A stretch of DNA of 53,942 bases from contig JAJEFJ010000020.1 in assembly GCA_022820485.1 (NCBI GenBank), positions 1 to 53,942 on the forward strand, written 5' to 3'. How positions within the stretch are numbered: position 1 is the first letter of the stretch; each line of letters opens with the position of its first letter. The notes beneath the pieces are model-generated. The model did no database searches and was not told the origin of the DNA. It worked only from the letters and a program-made list of their open reading frames with translations. Shown in pieces: positions 1 through 8,233 of the stretch. Position numbers and translations under genes: made by a program. The DNA is from Candidatus Latescibacterota bacterium. Lineage in GTDB: Bacteria > Latescibacterota > UBA2968 > UBA8231.

Positions 1-135
1 ATGTTGGTTTGGATCCGACTTGAGCAGGTGGCCTACCAAACAGGACAAACCATTTATCAGGTCAAATACGGGGGGCTGGCTGACTACGTGAGACAGCAAC
101 TCAAAAATCCTGCTATTCCAATGGCGCTTGCGTAA
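1..135 (+). CDS. Partial ORF, possible transposase C-terminus
   Basis: An open frame enters from the left edge and ends at TAA 133-135, giving 44 residues (MLVWIRLEQVAYQTGQ through NPAIPMALA). The ATG at base 1 may simply be an internal codon, because the frame is open to the window edge. The aromatic and basic tail with a YQVK motif and a DYVRQQL stretch reminds me of the C-termini of some DDE transposases, but this is recall of a pattern and not an alignment. It lies 8 bases from the 3' end of an opposing gene. It may be the end of an insertion sequence at which the assembled contig breaks. Confidence 0.35.
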   Translation: MLVWIRLEQVAYQTGQTIYQVKYGGLADYVRQQLKNPAIPMALA

Positions 136-143
136 GTCCTAAC

Positions 144-1064
144 TTATTGAGAATCTCCGGCACCAGCATCATCGTCAGCACTATCGCTAGCGCTATCGGC
201 AGTGTCGTCAGCACTGTCTTCAGCGCTTTCTTCGTCCTTATCTTGCCGAAAGCGAATATGCTTCACATCGTGCATACCAATCGCAAATGGACTCGAACCC
301 ACGACGCCCGTAAAGGCCCGGTTGACGCGCTCGAAATAGCTCTTGTCGGTCTCGCCCGAAAGGCGCACTAGGCTCGCCTCGACCGTGCCCATAACTGTTT
401 TTCCCGACCAATAGGTCGCCGTTATCGGCCTGAACTCGTCACCCGTCCCGCCGTCTTCAAAGTCAATCCGCGCCACCTTGTCTAAGGGAATAAAGCGCTT
501 GTTGCGGCCCCTGAAAAAGTCGAGCCGCTGCTTGCCGTGATAGCGCAAATTTTTCACCTCAAAGCGCCTGCCGTCCATAGTGATGATCGTGGCCTTGAGA
601 ATTTTTTCCTCGGGCGGCTCCTCGCCGACGGGGTGGCGCAAGACAATCTCTTGCACATCGCTGGCGAGAATGAAAAACGGCCCCAGTTCGGTCACCCCAG
701 AGAATCGACGCCCGCTACTCCCACCGCCAACCGCATCTTGGTGAGGCGAAGCAGAGCCACCCGTCACCATCAAGCCCGCTTCTTGAACACCGTTCCGGAA
801 CACAAGCACGACGCGCTGTTCCTCGTCGCTGCGTTCTCCTTCAAAGCGCAACCGATCTACCTTAACCAGTTCCACCAACCGACGCTGCCCTTGGACGTAG
901 ATTTCCAAATCCTGACGCCCCTGAAAGGTGAACTTATCTACTTGGTGCTGGTTTCCATAGCGATCGATGACGGTCGCCTTGAGTGCAGAAGTAGCAGCCC
1001 CACTGGCCGATACCCATAGCGCGGCCAAGAGTGCAATTCCACCCCATAGTATTTTGCGCTTCAT
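144..1064 (-). CDS. Exported protein with two tandem copies of an unnamed domain
   Basis: The 306-residue protein has a signal peptide (residues 1-24, ending SGAATS). The mature part is an internal duplication: unit 1 at about 28-143 and unit 2 at about 156-273. Each unit starts LKAT.I...G, continues with a G...L....G segment and a L.KV.RI.FE strand, and closes with F.GV....PF.I...DV..I..R. The C-terminus (about 276-306) is a low-complexity acidic tail rich in Asp, Ser and Ala. GGAG lies 7 bases before the ATG. It is the last gene of the leftward envelope run and follows a small lipoprotein by 27 bases. I do not recognise a family. A periplasmic structural or binding role is inferred only from export, repeats and neighbours. 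Confidence 0.85.
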   Translation of the reverse strand: MKRKILWGGIALLAALWVSASGAATSALKATVIDRYGNQHQVDKFTFQGRQDLEIYVQGQRRLVELVKVDRLRFEGERSDEEQRVVLVFRNGVQEAGLMVTGGSASPHQDAVGGGSSGRRFSGVTELGPFFILASDVQEIVLRHPVGEEPPEEKILKATIITMDGRRFEVKNLRYHGKQRLDFFRGRNKRFIPLDKVARIDFEDGGTGDEFRPITATYWSGKTVMGTVEASLVRLSGETDKSYFERVNRAFTGVVGSSPFAIGMHDVKHIRFRQDKDEESAEDSADDTADSASDSADDDAGAGDSQ

Positions 1065-1091
1065 GGCATTACTCCACGATAAGCGATCAGC

Positions 1092-1784
1092 CTAAGGCTG
1101 TGCGTCCCCTTCGCCCCCGCTTTCGCCCGGTTGTGCCGGCGAGGGAGGCGGTCCGATGAGAATGTTCTGGGTCTGTCCCATGCTTATCTGTACGGGCCTG
1201 ATTTCGTCCAAACCAGTGGGAGAATTTTCAATCCGCACTTTGTACTCGCCCACTGGCATGATAAAGTAGCGCACTTCTGTCGAGGTCATGCCTCGACCCA
1301 GCATAGTCCGCAAATTGTAGTCAAAAATTAGGAACGGCACCTGACTGCGGCCCTGCGCATCGGAAAAAATGACCTGAAAGCGCCCGATGGGTATGGTCGC
1401 GTACATTTCCTGTCCCATTAGGACTTCGACTTCCTTCTCGACGCTGTCGTCGATATCCGTATTGACCACAACTGTGTAGCTACCAGGGTCGAGGTCGACA
1501 AATTGCGGCAGAGAGCGGTAGCCGGTCTCGTATCCTATGGGCGAACTCGCAGCCATGCGCGGCGATTCCGAGTGAACTTCCTCGCCACTCTCTCCGTCGA
1601 GGACATAATAGTTGACCTCGTTGATCCCGCCCGTCTCCAACATGAGCCGCCCCTTGCCCTCGGGAATGGGCGGCAGACCATAACCGCCGCCGCCGCCGCC
1701 GGTGGTGGCACAGCCAGCCACAACGACTGCTATACCGACCAGAAACCACTTTCGCACCTGTGTGTGTTCGATTTTCGACGCCAT
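1092..1784 (-). CDS. Small lipoprotein with PEGA-like beta repeats
   Basis: A 230-residue lipoprotein. An in-frame ATG 21 codons upstream exists, but the start at 1784 has AAGGAGGG five bases before it and gives a normal type II signal ending VVAGC (Cys about 25), followed by a glycine run. The mature protein is predicted to be all beta. Two segments share the pattern P-G-x-Y-x-V-x-V followed about 20 residues later by MGQ and a hydrophobic strand (about residues 97-135 and 176-215). This resembles PEGA-type surface repeats, though weakly. The C-terminus is Pro/Gly-rich. The gene sits between the glycosyltransferase and the duplicated-domain protein, so it probably belongs to the same envelope operon; a 97-base gap upstream could hold its own promoter. 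Exact function unknown. Confidence 0.8.
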   Translation of the reverse strand: MASKIEHTQVRKWFLVGIAVVVAGCATTGGGGGGYGLPPIPEGKGRLMLETGGINEVNYYVLDGESGEEVHSESPRMAASSPIGYETGYRSLPQFVDLDPGSYTVVVNTDIDDSVEKEVEVLMGQEMYATIPIGRFQVIFSDAQGRSQVPFLIFDYNLRTMLGRGMTSTEVRYFIMPVGEYKVRIENSPTGLDEIRPVQISMGQTQNILIGPPPSPAQPGESGGEGDAQP

Positions 1785-1881
1785 CTTTCCCTCCTTGGGA
1801 CGAGCTATAGGAAACGGACAACTGCCTAAGAGCCAAGATTTGAACATTTAATATGAAATATGAACTCTTGGCCGCTGTCAA

Positions 1882-3492
1882 CTACTCGCCGCGACTCGCT
1901 AGCGATACGAGGATGAAGTGCCGATCCTGTCTTGGCTGCCGACTGACGAATTGCATAAACTCTGCTTCGTCGTGCCACTGGCGCGGGTGCGCCGAAGGAA
2001 TCGTCACTCCTCGGCGCAAAAGATCTTGCCAAAAAGACTCGTTCCCCACAACAAAACCAGCCGCTACGAGGAAATAGTCTGCGCCCTCGGCCGCGAGGCT
2101 GTCGAGCCGATCGGACGAAAATTCGTCCGGGGTTATTTGCCATCCCTTGCGATGGCAGTAGTAGAGCAATGTTGGACTTTGCGACCGGTGCGGTACCCCG
2201 GTGTTTTCGTCCTCGTCGCCGATGACCAACAGGGCATCCTGCGGCAACTTGGCGTCGAGTATCCGACCCACCAAGTGGCAACTTTGGTAGTAGTTGTGCC
2301 AATTGTTGGGCTGCGCGTAATACGGCCTAACCGCCCAAGCGCTGGAGGCGGCGACCCCAACGATCAGGGTACATACTAACACGACGCGCCAGTAGTGCGT
2401 CCAGTTCCGTGCGAACCGACACCATCCCGCCGCTGCGGCATCTGCACCAATAATGGCTTCGAGCACCCGTCCAGCTAGAAGGGCCCCGACCGGAGCAAAG
2501 GGTAGTTGGTAGTAATGTAGCCTGCGATTGCCCTCAGGGACGACAAAGACGTAGAGCACCAGCCCTCCCATCCACACCCAGAGCGTCCACTCGCACCGTT
2601 GGCTAGGCACTAAGGCGAGCCCAGCCAAAACTAGGATCACCCCCGCAGGCGTATAGACGCTGTGCCAGAAGCGCTCCAACAGCGTCAGATAGAAATCAAC
2701 CGTAAAAAGTAGGCTGCGATCCCATTTGTCATAGCCGTAGCGATTCCAGATACCGAACGTCAGGCCGGTCTCCTCAAAGAGCAGGCTAGCGTGCCAGTAC
2801 CAAAGTACGGCGGGTGCCACGGCCAGCACGAGGTAGAGCCAAAGCACGGGCTTGAAGGCGAAGCGCCACCCCCAGCGCAGCCAAGCTAAGGCGACCAATG
2901 GAAAACCGAGATAGAGGGTAGGTATTTTGACGAGAAAACACAGTGTGGCCAACAGGACAGCCAGCGCGAAGTCCCATCGACGACTGCTGTCAATCCACCG
3001 CGCAAAAGCCCAAAGCGACCCCACGCTCAAAAGGATCATCAGCGCTTCGGGCATAAAGGTGCGCCCGTAGTAGATGCTCATGGGAAAAAGCAAATAGAGC
3101 AGCGCCGCTAGTAACGCACCCAGTCGCCCCATGCCCAATCGCAGGCCCAGCCAATAGATCAGCGCCGCCGTCGCCGTCGAGCACAGTGCCGCCACGAGCC
3201 GCCCGAGCCACTCATAGGAACCGTCGGCAACAGCGTAAAGCAGGGCAACGACGAAGGGGTACAGCGGAAAATTTGTCTCCACATACCCAGGGGTGGTACC
3301 GCGCCAATCGACGCGCGGATAGAAGAGCGAATATCCTTCTTCGTAAAAATTGCGGGCTATGGCGGCTGTGTCTGTCTGGCGCCAAGCCTGCTTGTCGATC
3401 AAGGGATCTTGCAGGTTTACAAGCCGTAGGGTCAGCCCCAGGGCGAGGACGATATAGAGATAAAAAGCGCCCTTAGCCCCCTTCGTTTGCAT
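1882..3492 (-). CDS. ArnT/PMT-type membrane glycosyltransferase
   Basis: This 536-residue polytopic protein belongs to the GT-C dolichyl-phosphate-mannose mannosyltransferase / ArnT superfamily. The first membrane helix (about 10-27) is followed by an extracytoplasmic loop with DKQAWRQTD (33-41), matching the acidic catalytic loop of the family, and by the aromatic NFYEEGY segment. About ten further hydrophobic segments occupy 75-400, and a soluble C-terminal domain fills the last 150 residues. Such enzymes move a sugar from a polyprenyl-phosphate donor to lipid, glycan or protein on the outer side of the inner membrane. The acceptor cannot be told here. The start lies six bases after the stop of the PD40 lipoprotein, so the two are cotranscribed. 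Confidence 0.85.
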   Translation of the reverse strand: MQTKGAKGAFYLYIVLALGLTLRLVNLQDPLIDKQAWRQTDTAAIARNFYEEGYSLFYPRVDWRGTTPGYVETNFPLYPFVVALLYAVADGSYEWLGRLVAALCSTATAALIYWLGLRLGMGRLGALLAALLYLLFPMSIYYGRTFMPEALMILLSVGSLWAFARWIDSSRRWDFALAVLLATLCFLVKIPTLYLGFPLVALAWLRWGWRFAFKPVLWLYLVLAVAPAVLWYWHASLLFEETGLTFGIWNRYGYDKWDRSLLFTVDFYLTLLERFWHSVYTPAGVILVLAGLALVPSQRCEWTLWVWMGGLVLYVFVVPEGNRRLHYYQLPFAPVGALLAGRVLEAIIGADAAAAGWCRFARNWTHYWRVVLVCTLIVGVAASSAWAVRPYYAQPNNWHNYYQSCHLVGRILDAKLPQDALLVIGDEDENTGVPHRSQSPTLLYYCHRKGWQITPDEFSSDRLDSLAAEGADYFLVAAGFVVGNESFWQDLLRRGVTIPSAHPRQWHDEAEFMQFVSRQPRQDRHFILVSLASRGE

Positions 3493-3498
3493 GTCGGA

Positions 3499-4677
3499 TC
3501 AGTAGGGACGCCAGCTCGGCGACATATCGTCGCGGTCGTCGTTGTCGGTCAGGTTGATAGGCATCAGCGGCGGCTCGGCGATCTCGTCCAAGTCAAATCC
3601 AGCCGTGCCGATTAAATAAATGTCGTATTCGTCGTCGCCTATCATCTTGCCCGCATATGCTAGCCCCTTACCATCGGGCGACCAGACCGGCTTTTGCTCA
3701 TAGGTCTTCTCGGCAATTGTGATACGGGTCTTTCCTTGCCCATCGGGCCGCATGAGCATCAACTCCTCGCCGCCAAATTCCTCCGAGTTGTAAACCAAGC
3801 GGTCGCCTTTTGGAGCAAACGACGCGAACCAGTCGATCTTGCGCCGATTCTCGGTGAGGCGAGTCCGGTTCGATCCAGCGATATCAATAAGGTAAATCTC
3901 GTCGCTATCGTCGAAGGCCGAAGAAGTAAAGGCAATGCGGCGGCCATCGGGCGAAAACGAGGGCTGGCCGCCTTGAACCAACTTGCGCGGGTTGGCTCCG
4001 TCGGCGTCCATGAGCCAGACAGCTACATCGCCATCGCGCTGGCTGACGAAAGCGATCGTCTCGCCGTCGGGCGAAAATAAGCCACGCTGATCGCGCTCGG
4101 GATGTTCGGTTAGACGCACGACATTAGAGCTATCGGCATCCATGACGTAGAGGTCGATGTTGCTCATCACGTCGCCGCGAGTGAAGAGGATCTTCTTGCC
4201 GTCGGGAGACCAAGAGGGATGCTGCTCGGGTTCAGGGGTGTGGGTCAGTTGTTGACGATCGCTACCATCGGCCTTGATGGTAAACAAGTCCCAGTTGCGA
4301 ACGTTTTTCTTAGTCGAGGCGTAGAGGATCGTGCCCTCGCGTTTGAAAGGGGTATTGCTGCCAGCGGGAATGTCAAATATCGCCTCGTAGGTCCGCACGC
4401 CCCATAGCGGCGGCGATTCCACTTGCAAAACCTTGTTCCCCAAATAATCTCCCGCGGCGACATTGACGGCGTACGCACCGCCGCCCAATTCGATTTTGCT
4501 ATCCGGCTCGGGCAAGACGTAGGTTCCGGCTTTGACCAAGTGGTTGAATTTGTATTGGACGTCATTGGCGTCTAAGCGCACGAGTTGGCCGTCTCCGCCC
4601 TTGATTTCGATTTTAACTTGATTCGAGCCGCATCCTGCGATCGCGACAGCTAAAACCAATACAAATAGTTTGAACAT
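3499..4677 (-). CDS. TolB-like PD40 beta-propeller lipoprotein
   Basis: The 392-residue protein has a lipoprotein signal with lipobox AIAGC (Cys16). Residues 20-120 form an N-terminal beta domain. From about 115 to the end come WD40-like PD40 blades, marked by SPDG at 157-160, 202-205, 242-245 and 333-336, APKG at 288-291 and a final SPSWRPY. Between them are DADG/RLT motifs typical of TolB-type propellers, consistent with a six-bladed propeller. AAGGAG precedes the ATG. PD40 propellers usually mediate protein-protein contact in the periplasm; no enzymatic residues are visible. It is the fifth or sixth member of the leftward operon, after the acyltransferase and directly before the membrane glycosyltransferase, so a scaffold role in envelope assembly is a reasonable inference. 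Confidence 0.85.
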   Translation of the reverse strand: MFKLFVLVLAVAIAGCGSNQVKIEIKGGDGQLVRLDANDVQYKFNHLVKAGTYVLPEPDSKIELGGGAYAVNVAAGDYLGNKVLQVESPPLWGVRTYEAIFDIPAGSNTPFKREGTILYASTKKNVRNWDLFTIKADGSDRQQLTHTPEPEQHPSWSPDGKKILFTRGDVMSNIDLYVMDADSSNVVRLTEHPERDQRGLFSPDGETIAFVSQRDGDVAVWLMDADGANPRKLVQGGQPSFSPDGRRIAFTSSAFDDSDEIYLIDIAGSNRTRLTENRRKIDWFASFAPKGDRLVYNSEEFGGEELMLMRPDGQGKTRITIAEKTYEQKPVWSPDGKGLAYAGKMIGDDEYDIYLIGTAGFDLDEIAEPPLMPINLTDNDDRDDMSPSWRPY

Positions 4678-4713
4678 GTAGTCTCCTTGCTGAGTTATTG
4701 CACACCCGGCCCA

Positions 4714-5397
4714 TCAAGCCAAGCCACTGAGCACCCGCAGTCGATTGCTGAGATGATCCATCAACTCGTTGATATCGGCGAAGGAATCCGCGTAGAGCGG
4801 TTCGTCAACCCGAAAGTACACCCGAGCACCGGGTCGAGCGTAGCTATCGTACTCCAATCCAATAGGAATCAACGGCACGCGCATTCCCAACCGCTCTTCG
4901 GCCTGCACCAGATGTTCGACTACTTCCTTTTGCAACGGTCCCAACTTGTCCTGATAGCGCATGCCTTCCGGGTGCGAGACGACCAATTCTCCACTCTGGT
5001 ATAGCCCGTCTAGATAGGCTTGCATCTGTTGGTTGGCCGCACGAGCCCGCCGAATCTCAGCGCGGCGCTGCTCCCGACCTGCGATCCGCCTGATGTCTTT
5101 CGGTCGCACCACTTTGACCCCCCCCATCAACTCTAGCGCCCCCCACAGACCAACTTTCATAATGTAGTTGGCATAGCGCCGGGTGAACCTGTACAACAAG
5201 ACTCCTTCGAGCAGAATGTCGCGGTACGCGCAGTGCTTGGGCAAAATCAGGGCCGGCCCTTCGTGCGGCAGATTGCGACCACCTTCGACCGCCAAGCGGT
5301 GATACCGCATGGCACCTGCCGCGAGCAAGCGAGCACCGCAGGCAAAGGCATCGATGCGCTTGAGGGAAAAGTCTTTGTGCTCAGGCGCTGCGGACAT
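4714..5397 (-). CDS. PlsC-like lysophospholipid acyltransferase
   Basis: A 227-residue protein of the PlsC/LPLAT superfamily, which transfers acyl chains to glycerol-phosphate or related lipid acceptors at the inner membrane. The catalytic HX4D motif is present as HCAYRD (His55-Asp60). The substrate-binding block is EGMR (144-147), a variant of the usual EGTR, and PLIPIGLEYDSY near 175 matches the family's third block. No signal peptide or clear TM helix is seen, so membrane association is probably peripheral. The gene starts four bases after the preceding gene and lies 36 bases before the PD40 lipoprotein. Context suggests a specialised lipid or lipoglycan acylation rather than housekeeping phospholipid synthesis, but 1-acylglycerol-3-phosphate acyltransferase remains possible. 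Confidence 0.85.
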   Translation of the reverse strand: MSAAPEHKDFSLKRIDAFACGARLLAAGAMRYHRLAVEGGRNLPHEGPALILPKHCAYRDILLEGVLLYRFTRRYANYIMKVGLWGALELMGGVKVVRPKDIRRIAGREQRRAEIRRARAANQQMQAYLDGLYQSGELVVSHPEGMRYQDKLGPLQKEVVEHLVQAEERLGMRVPLIPIGLEYDSYARPGARVYFRVDEPLYADSFADINELMDHLSNRLRVLSGLA

Positions 5398-5401
5398 GGT
5401 C

Positions 5402-5857
5402 CTATCTGAACAAGTCTTTTACCTTGCCCCAAGTGCTTTCATCCACTTCCGTGGACAAAGGTTGCAGCAGGTCTTGCCCTAGGCCGGACAAATACAAAGA
5501 GCCCTCGGAATCTACGGCTGCAAAATAATCCCCGTCAGCGGCCAACCGCGCTTTGATGTACGCGGGCACCTCCGGCGACTGCGCGGCCAGCGCGGCTGAC
5601 CACAGGGTCAGGCCCTCGACCGCCGCTAGCACTTGCTCGTCGCGGGCAATGGCGATAAAACGCTGTTCAGCATCCTGTGCGCTAAACTGCTGCCATAGTT
5701 GCAAGACCCGCTGGCGCTGCGGGGCTCTATCGGGCGAGAAGACGTAGAATACGCGGCTGTCTTCCGGCAGATCCTGAATCTGGCTACTGCCAATTTCACT
5801 CGCTGTGACCAGCAGCAGAACCAAGCCCATCGCCCATGTCGTTCGTAGTGTGTTCAT
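5402..5857 (-). CDS. Small exported protein of unknown function
   Basis: A 151-residue protein with a signal peptide (about 1-25, hydrophobic core WAMGLVLLLVTAS). The mature part begins with a strand RVFYVFSP followed by a helix with many Gln residues and an IAIARDEQVL strand, a layout compatible with a small thioredoxin-like or DUF4174-like alpha/beta domain. There is no CxxC motif, so redox activity is unlikely. It is squeezed between the CsgG/FlgT-like gene (7-base gap) and the acyltransferase (4-base gap), which makes it a firm operon member. I cannot name a family with confidence. Confidence 0.75.
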   Translation of the reverse strand: MNTLRTTWAMGLVLLLVTASEIGSSQIQDLPEDSRVFYVFSPDRAPQRQRVLQLWQQFSAQDAEQRFIAIARDEQVLAAVEGLTLWSAALAAQSPEVPAYIKARLAADGDYFAAVDSEGSLYLSGLGQDLLQPLSTEVDESTWGKVKDLFR

Positions 5858-5864
5858 AGCTACC

Positions 5865-6950
5865 TTATTCGGCGCGAATTCCGTAGTCCTTTTGCACGGC
5901 GTCTTCCCCTTGGAGAATCCTCACCAGCGACAGGTGTTGACTGAGTACCTGTTCGACCTGTACGACGCCGACCCGACGCGGTAGGGACATTCCCAATACC
6001 TCGCCGGTATCTGGGTCTTTCAGTTCCCGCCCCTTATCCCACACACCGTACTTGTTGCCTTTCTGCACTGAATCGGCTAATCCTACATTAATATAAGCAC
6101 TCAACCGCACTAGCACAGATGAGCCGTTCTGCCCTGCATCAGTCTGCACTGTATCAGCCACTACCTCAATAATTTTCGGCTCGGAGACCTTGTTGAGTGC
6201 GGCCGGGGGTTGAATAAGGCTGTCCAGCCCAGCGGCCAAGTGGTCCAGACAGCGGCCTATCGACTTGCCTAGCAGGGTGTTGTGGAATTCCTCGCTGCCC
6301 CACTCCATCTGGCCTAGCAGGAAGTATTCCTTTTCCAGCGGCACGTACGCCGCCGGGTTGGTAATCCCATAGCGCTTGCTATCCTCAGCTATTTCTCGTA
6401 TCACCTCGCCGGCTGCTTCCCCATCGATGACCTTATAGGGGTACAGCCGCACCGTGGTCAGGCCCTGATAGCTGCGATAGCCGCCGATGGGCACGGTGGC
6501 GCGGAAGCGCTTCATGCTCATCTCGTCGATTTGTCCCAAGACGACGTAGTCGGCATCTACCGCGCGGCCAATGGCCAAGGCGCGCTCGACATCGAGCTTG
6601 CCTTGCAATTCTTTCTTTTTCAGCCGCACGAGTGCCGAATCAATAGACACGGTGCTGAAAAAAGCACTGCCGCGCAGCGAATCGGCCAAGCCGCGGGGCA
6701 TGGCCGAGTATATGTCCCACTCGCCTTTGTACTTCGACTTATCGCGAAAGGGCATGAAGAGCAGCCGCTGCTTCAAACCCTCCGAGATGGCGCTGTCACT
6801 AACCACTGAATCCGTTGGAGCTTCTTCCTCTTCACTTTGATCGCCCAACCCCATAATCGGCACCACACTCGCCCCTCCGTCTGCCCCCCAGTACAGGGCA
6901 GCCAGCAAAGCAAGCCCCCCCCGCAAAAACCATCTGTGTCTAGCGGGCAT
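5865..6950 (-). CDS. Secreted CsgG/FlgT-like envelope protein
   Basis: The 361-residue protein has a signal sequence (about 1-28). Residues 60-245 resemble the alpha/beta fold of CsgG/LpoB-type proteins: LLFMPFRD (63-70) for the first strand, a helix with a Asp-Ala-Asp-Tyr-Val-Val-Leu-Gly segment (132-139), then strands. Residues 280-345 resemble the FlgT C-terminal domain, with a strand VRLSAYINVG, a KG.KYGVW turn and DPDTGEVLG (312-320). Such proteins sit in the periplasm or outer-membrane inner leaflet and organise secretion channels or flagellar rings; no flagellar or curli gene is nearby. Its ATG overlaps the larA stop by one base (TGATG), so translation is coupled to larA. The function is inferred from fold resemblance only. 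Confidence 0.75.
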   Translation of the reverse strand: MPARHRWFLRGGLALLAALYWGADGGASVVPIMGLGDQSEEEEAPTDSVVSDSAISEGLKQRLLFMPFRDKSKYKGEWDIYSAMPRGLADSLRGSAFFSTVSIDSALVRLKKKELQGKLDVERALAIGRAVDADYVVLGQIDEMSMKRFRATVPIGGYRSYQGLTTVRLYPYKVIDGEAAGEVIREIAEDSKRYGITNPAAYVPLEKEYFLLGQMEWGSEEFHNTLLGKSIGRCLDHLAAGLDSLIQPPAALNKVSEPKIIEVVADTVQTDAGQNGSSVLVRLSAYINVGLADSVQKGNKYGVWDKGRELKDPDTGEVLGMSLPRRVGVVQVEQVLSQHLSLVRILQGEDAVQKDYGIRAE

Positions 6951-8224
6951 CAGTGTTCTCCTTTGGTTTGCGTAAGTACGTACGGGCCTTGGGGCACGAC
7001 TGCTATGCGCGTCCCGGCACCATGCCGCGACAGTGCCTCAGCTAGCCCTTGCTCCACAGAGGAAATGACCTCGACCCACACTTTGTCGCGGTACTGAGGG
7101 TCAATGCCCTCCGAGTAGAACATAACCTCGGCTTTGTCGAGTACCTTGCACAACTCTTGCAATTGCCATTGATCAATGGCGAAGAAATCGGGATCCGCGA
7201 GGCGATCCGCGAATTCGGCGGCACCAGATGCGCCGAGCAACATCTCCACAAATTCTGGACTGCCCAAGCCCTCGGCGCAACGAGCGGCAATGAGGATCGT
7301 CCCGCCCTCTTTGACGATGGGCAACACTGCCGTCAGGCCCTTGACGGCTTGGTAAAATGTCAGGTCAAGCGGCCAGCCAGCGCCGCTAGTGACTGCGATG
7401 TCAACCGGCTCGTCAACCAAGACGCCGTTCTGCTGCTCGACGAAGCGGGTCCCTGCGGCATGAGCCTTCTCTAGGTCGCCGCAGAATAGGCCGGTGATTT
7501 GCCGCTGGTCATTCATGGCCACATTAAATGTGAAATCAACGCCAGCGCGCTGCGCCACTTCGAGGGCTTGGCGGTGGAAGGGATTGCCCTCAATGGAGCC
7601 TTCGCACGCCCGCGGATGGCTCAACAGTTCGGGACCGTGCAGGACGCGCATCGTCTCAATACCCATCAAGCCCGGGCAAATGGCCTTGCGTCCGCCCGAG
7701 TACCCAGCCATCAAGTGCGGCTCGATCAGCGAGGTGGCGATTTTTAAGTCGGCCTCCATGTAGAGCGCGGCGATCCATATTGGCGCTCCACCCGAGGTTT
7801 CCCCTAGATACGTCAGGGTCTCGCGTTGGCGGGCGGTGTGGTTGACGATGCGATAGTTGCGGGCGATGTCGGCCCCGACGAGTTGCACCAATTCCTCCCC
7901 TTCGTTGGGCCGATGCAGGCCAGTGCCGACCAACAGAGTAATATCCTCGCGGGCGATACCTTCCTCTTCGAGAATCCGCAGCATCGGCGGCAAAATGACG
8001 GCGTTGGGGACCGGGCGGGTAATATCGGCAATAACTATGCAGACGTTTTTGCGCCCTCGCGCCAGCCGCCGCAAGGATGGAGTCCCTATCGGGTGGGCCA
8101 GCGCGTGATCAATCCGCTCCTCGGTCCGGTCGAGTCCCTCACTCGGAGCCATCTGCAATACCGCGGCCGAGTTGGGCACTTCGATTTCGAGGCCATCGCG
8201 GCCATAGTCGAGCTTTACTTTCAT
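6950..8224 (-). CDS. larA: LarA-family nickel-dependent racemase
   Basis: A 424-residue LarA (former DUF2088) protein. The family uses a nickel-pincer nucleotide covalently bound to a lysine to racemise or epimerise 2-hydroxy acids. Visible motifs are DITRP (67-71), TGLHRP with His104, and EPHLMAGYSGGRK with His170 and Lys180. These sit four residues before the known L. plantarum His108, His174 and cofactor-bearing Lys184, so the active site looks complete. The gene starts nine bases after galU and its stop overlaps the next start. LarA paralogs act on many substrates, so lactate is not assured. The cofactor gene larB is in the same window at 29828; larC and larE are not. The galU and envelope context hints at a sugar-acid or cell-surface substrate. 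Confidence 0.92.
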   Translation of the reverse strand: MKVKLDYGRDGLEIEVPNSAAVLQMAPSEGLDRTEERIDHALAHPIGTPSLRRLARGRKNVCIVIADITRPVPNAVILPPMLRILEEEGIAREDITLLVGTGLHRPNEGEELVQLVGADIARNYRIVNHTARQRETLTYLGETSGGAPIWIAALYMEADLKIATSLIEPHLMAGYSGGRKAICPGLMGIETMRVLHGPELLSHPRACEGSIEGNPFHRQALEVAQRAGVDFTFNVAMNDQRQITGLFCGDLEKAHAAGTRFVEQQNGVLVDEPVDIAVTSGAGWPLDLTFYQAVKGLTAVLPIVKEGGTILIAARCAEGLGSPEFVEMLLGASGAAEFADRLADPDFFAIDQWQLQELCKVLDKAEVMFYSEGIDPQYRDKVWVEVISSVEQGLAEALSRHGAGTRIAVVPQGPYVLTQTKGEH

Positions 8225-8233
8225 TGCGTATGC

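Noticed and set aside
3860..3885. GGTTCGATCC resembling a tRNA T-arm
   Set aside because: It lies within the PD40 propeller coding sequence, and no acceptor stem or anticodon arm can be drawn around it.
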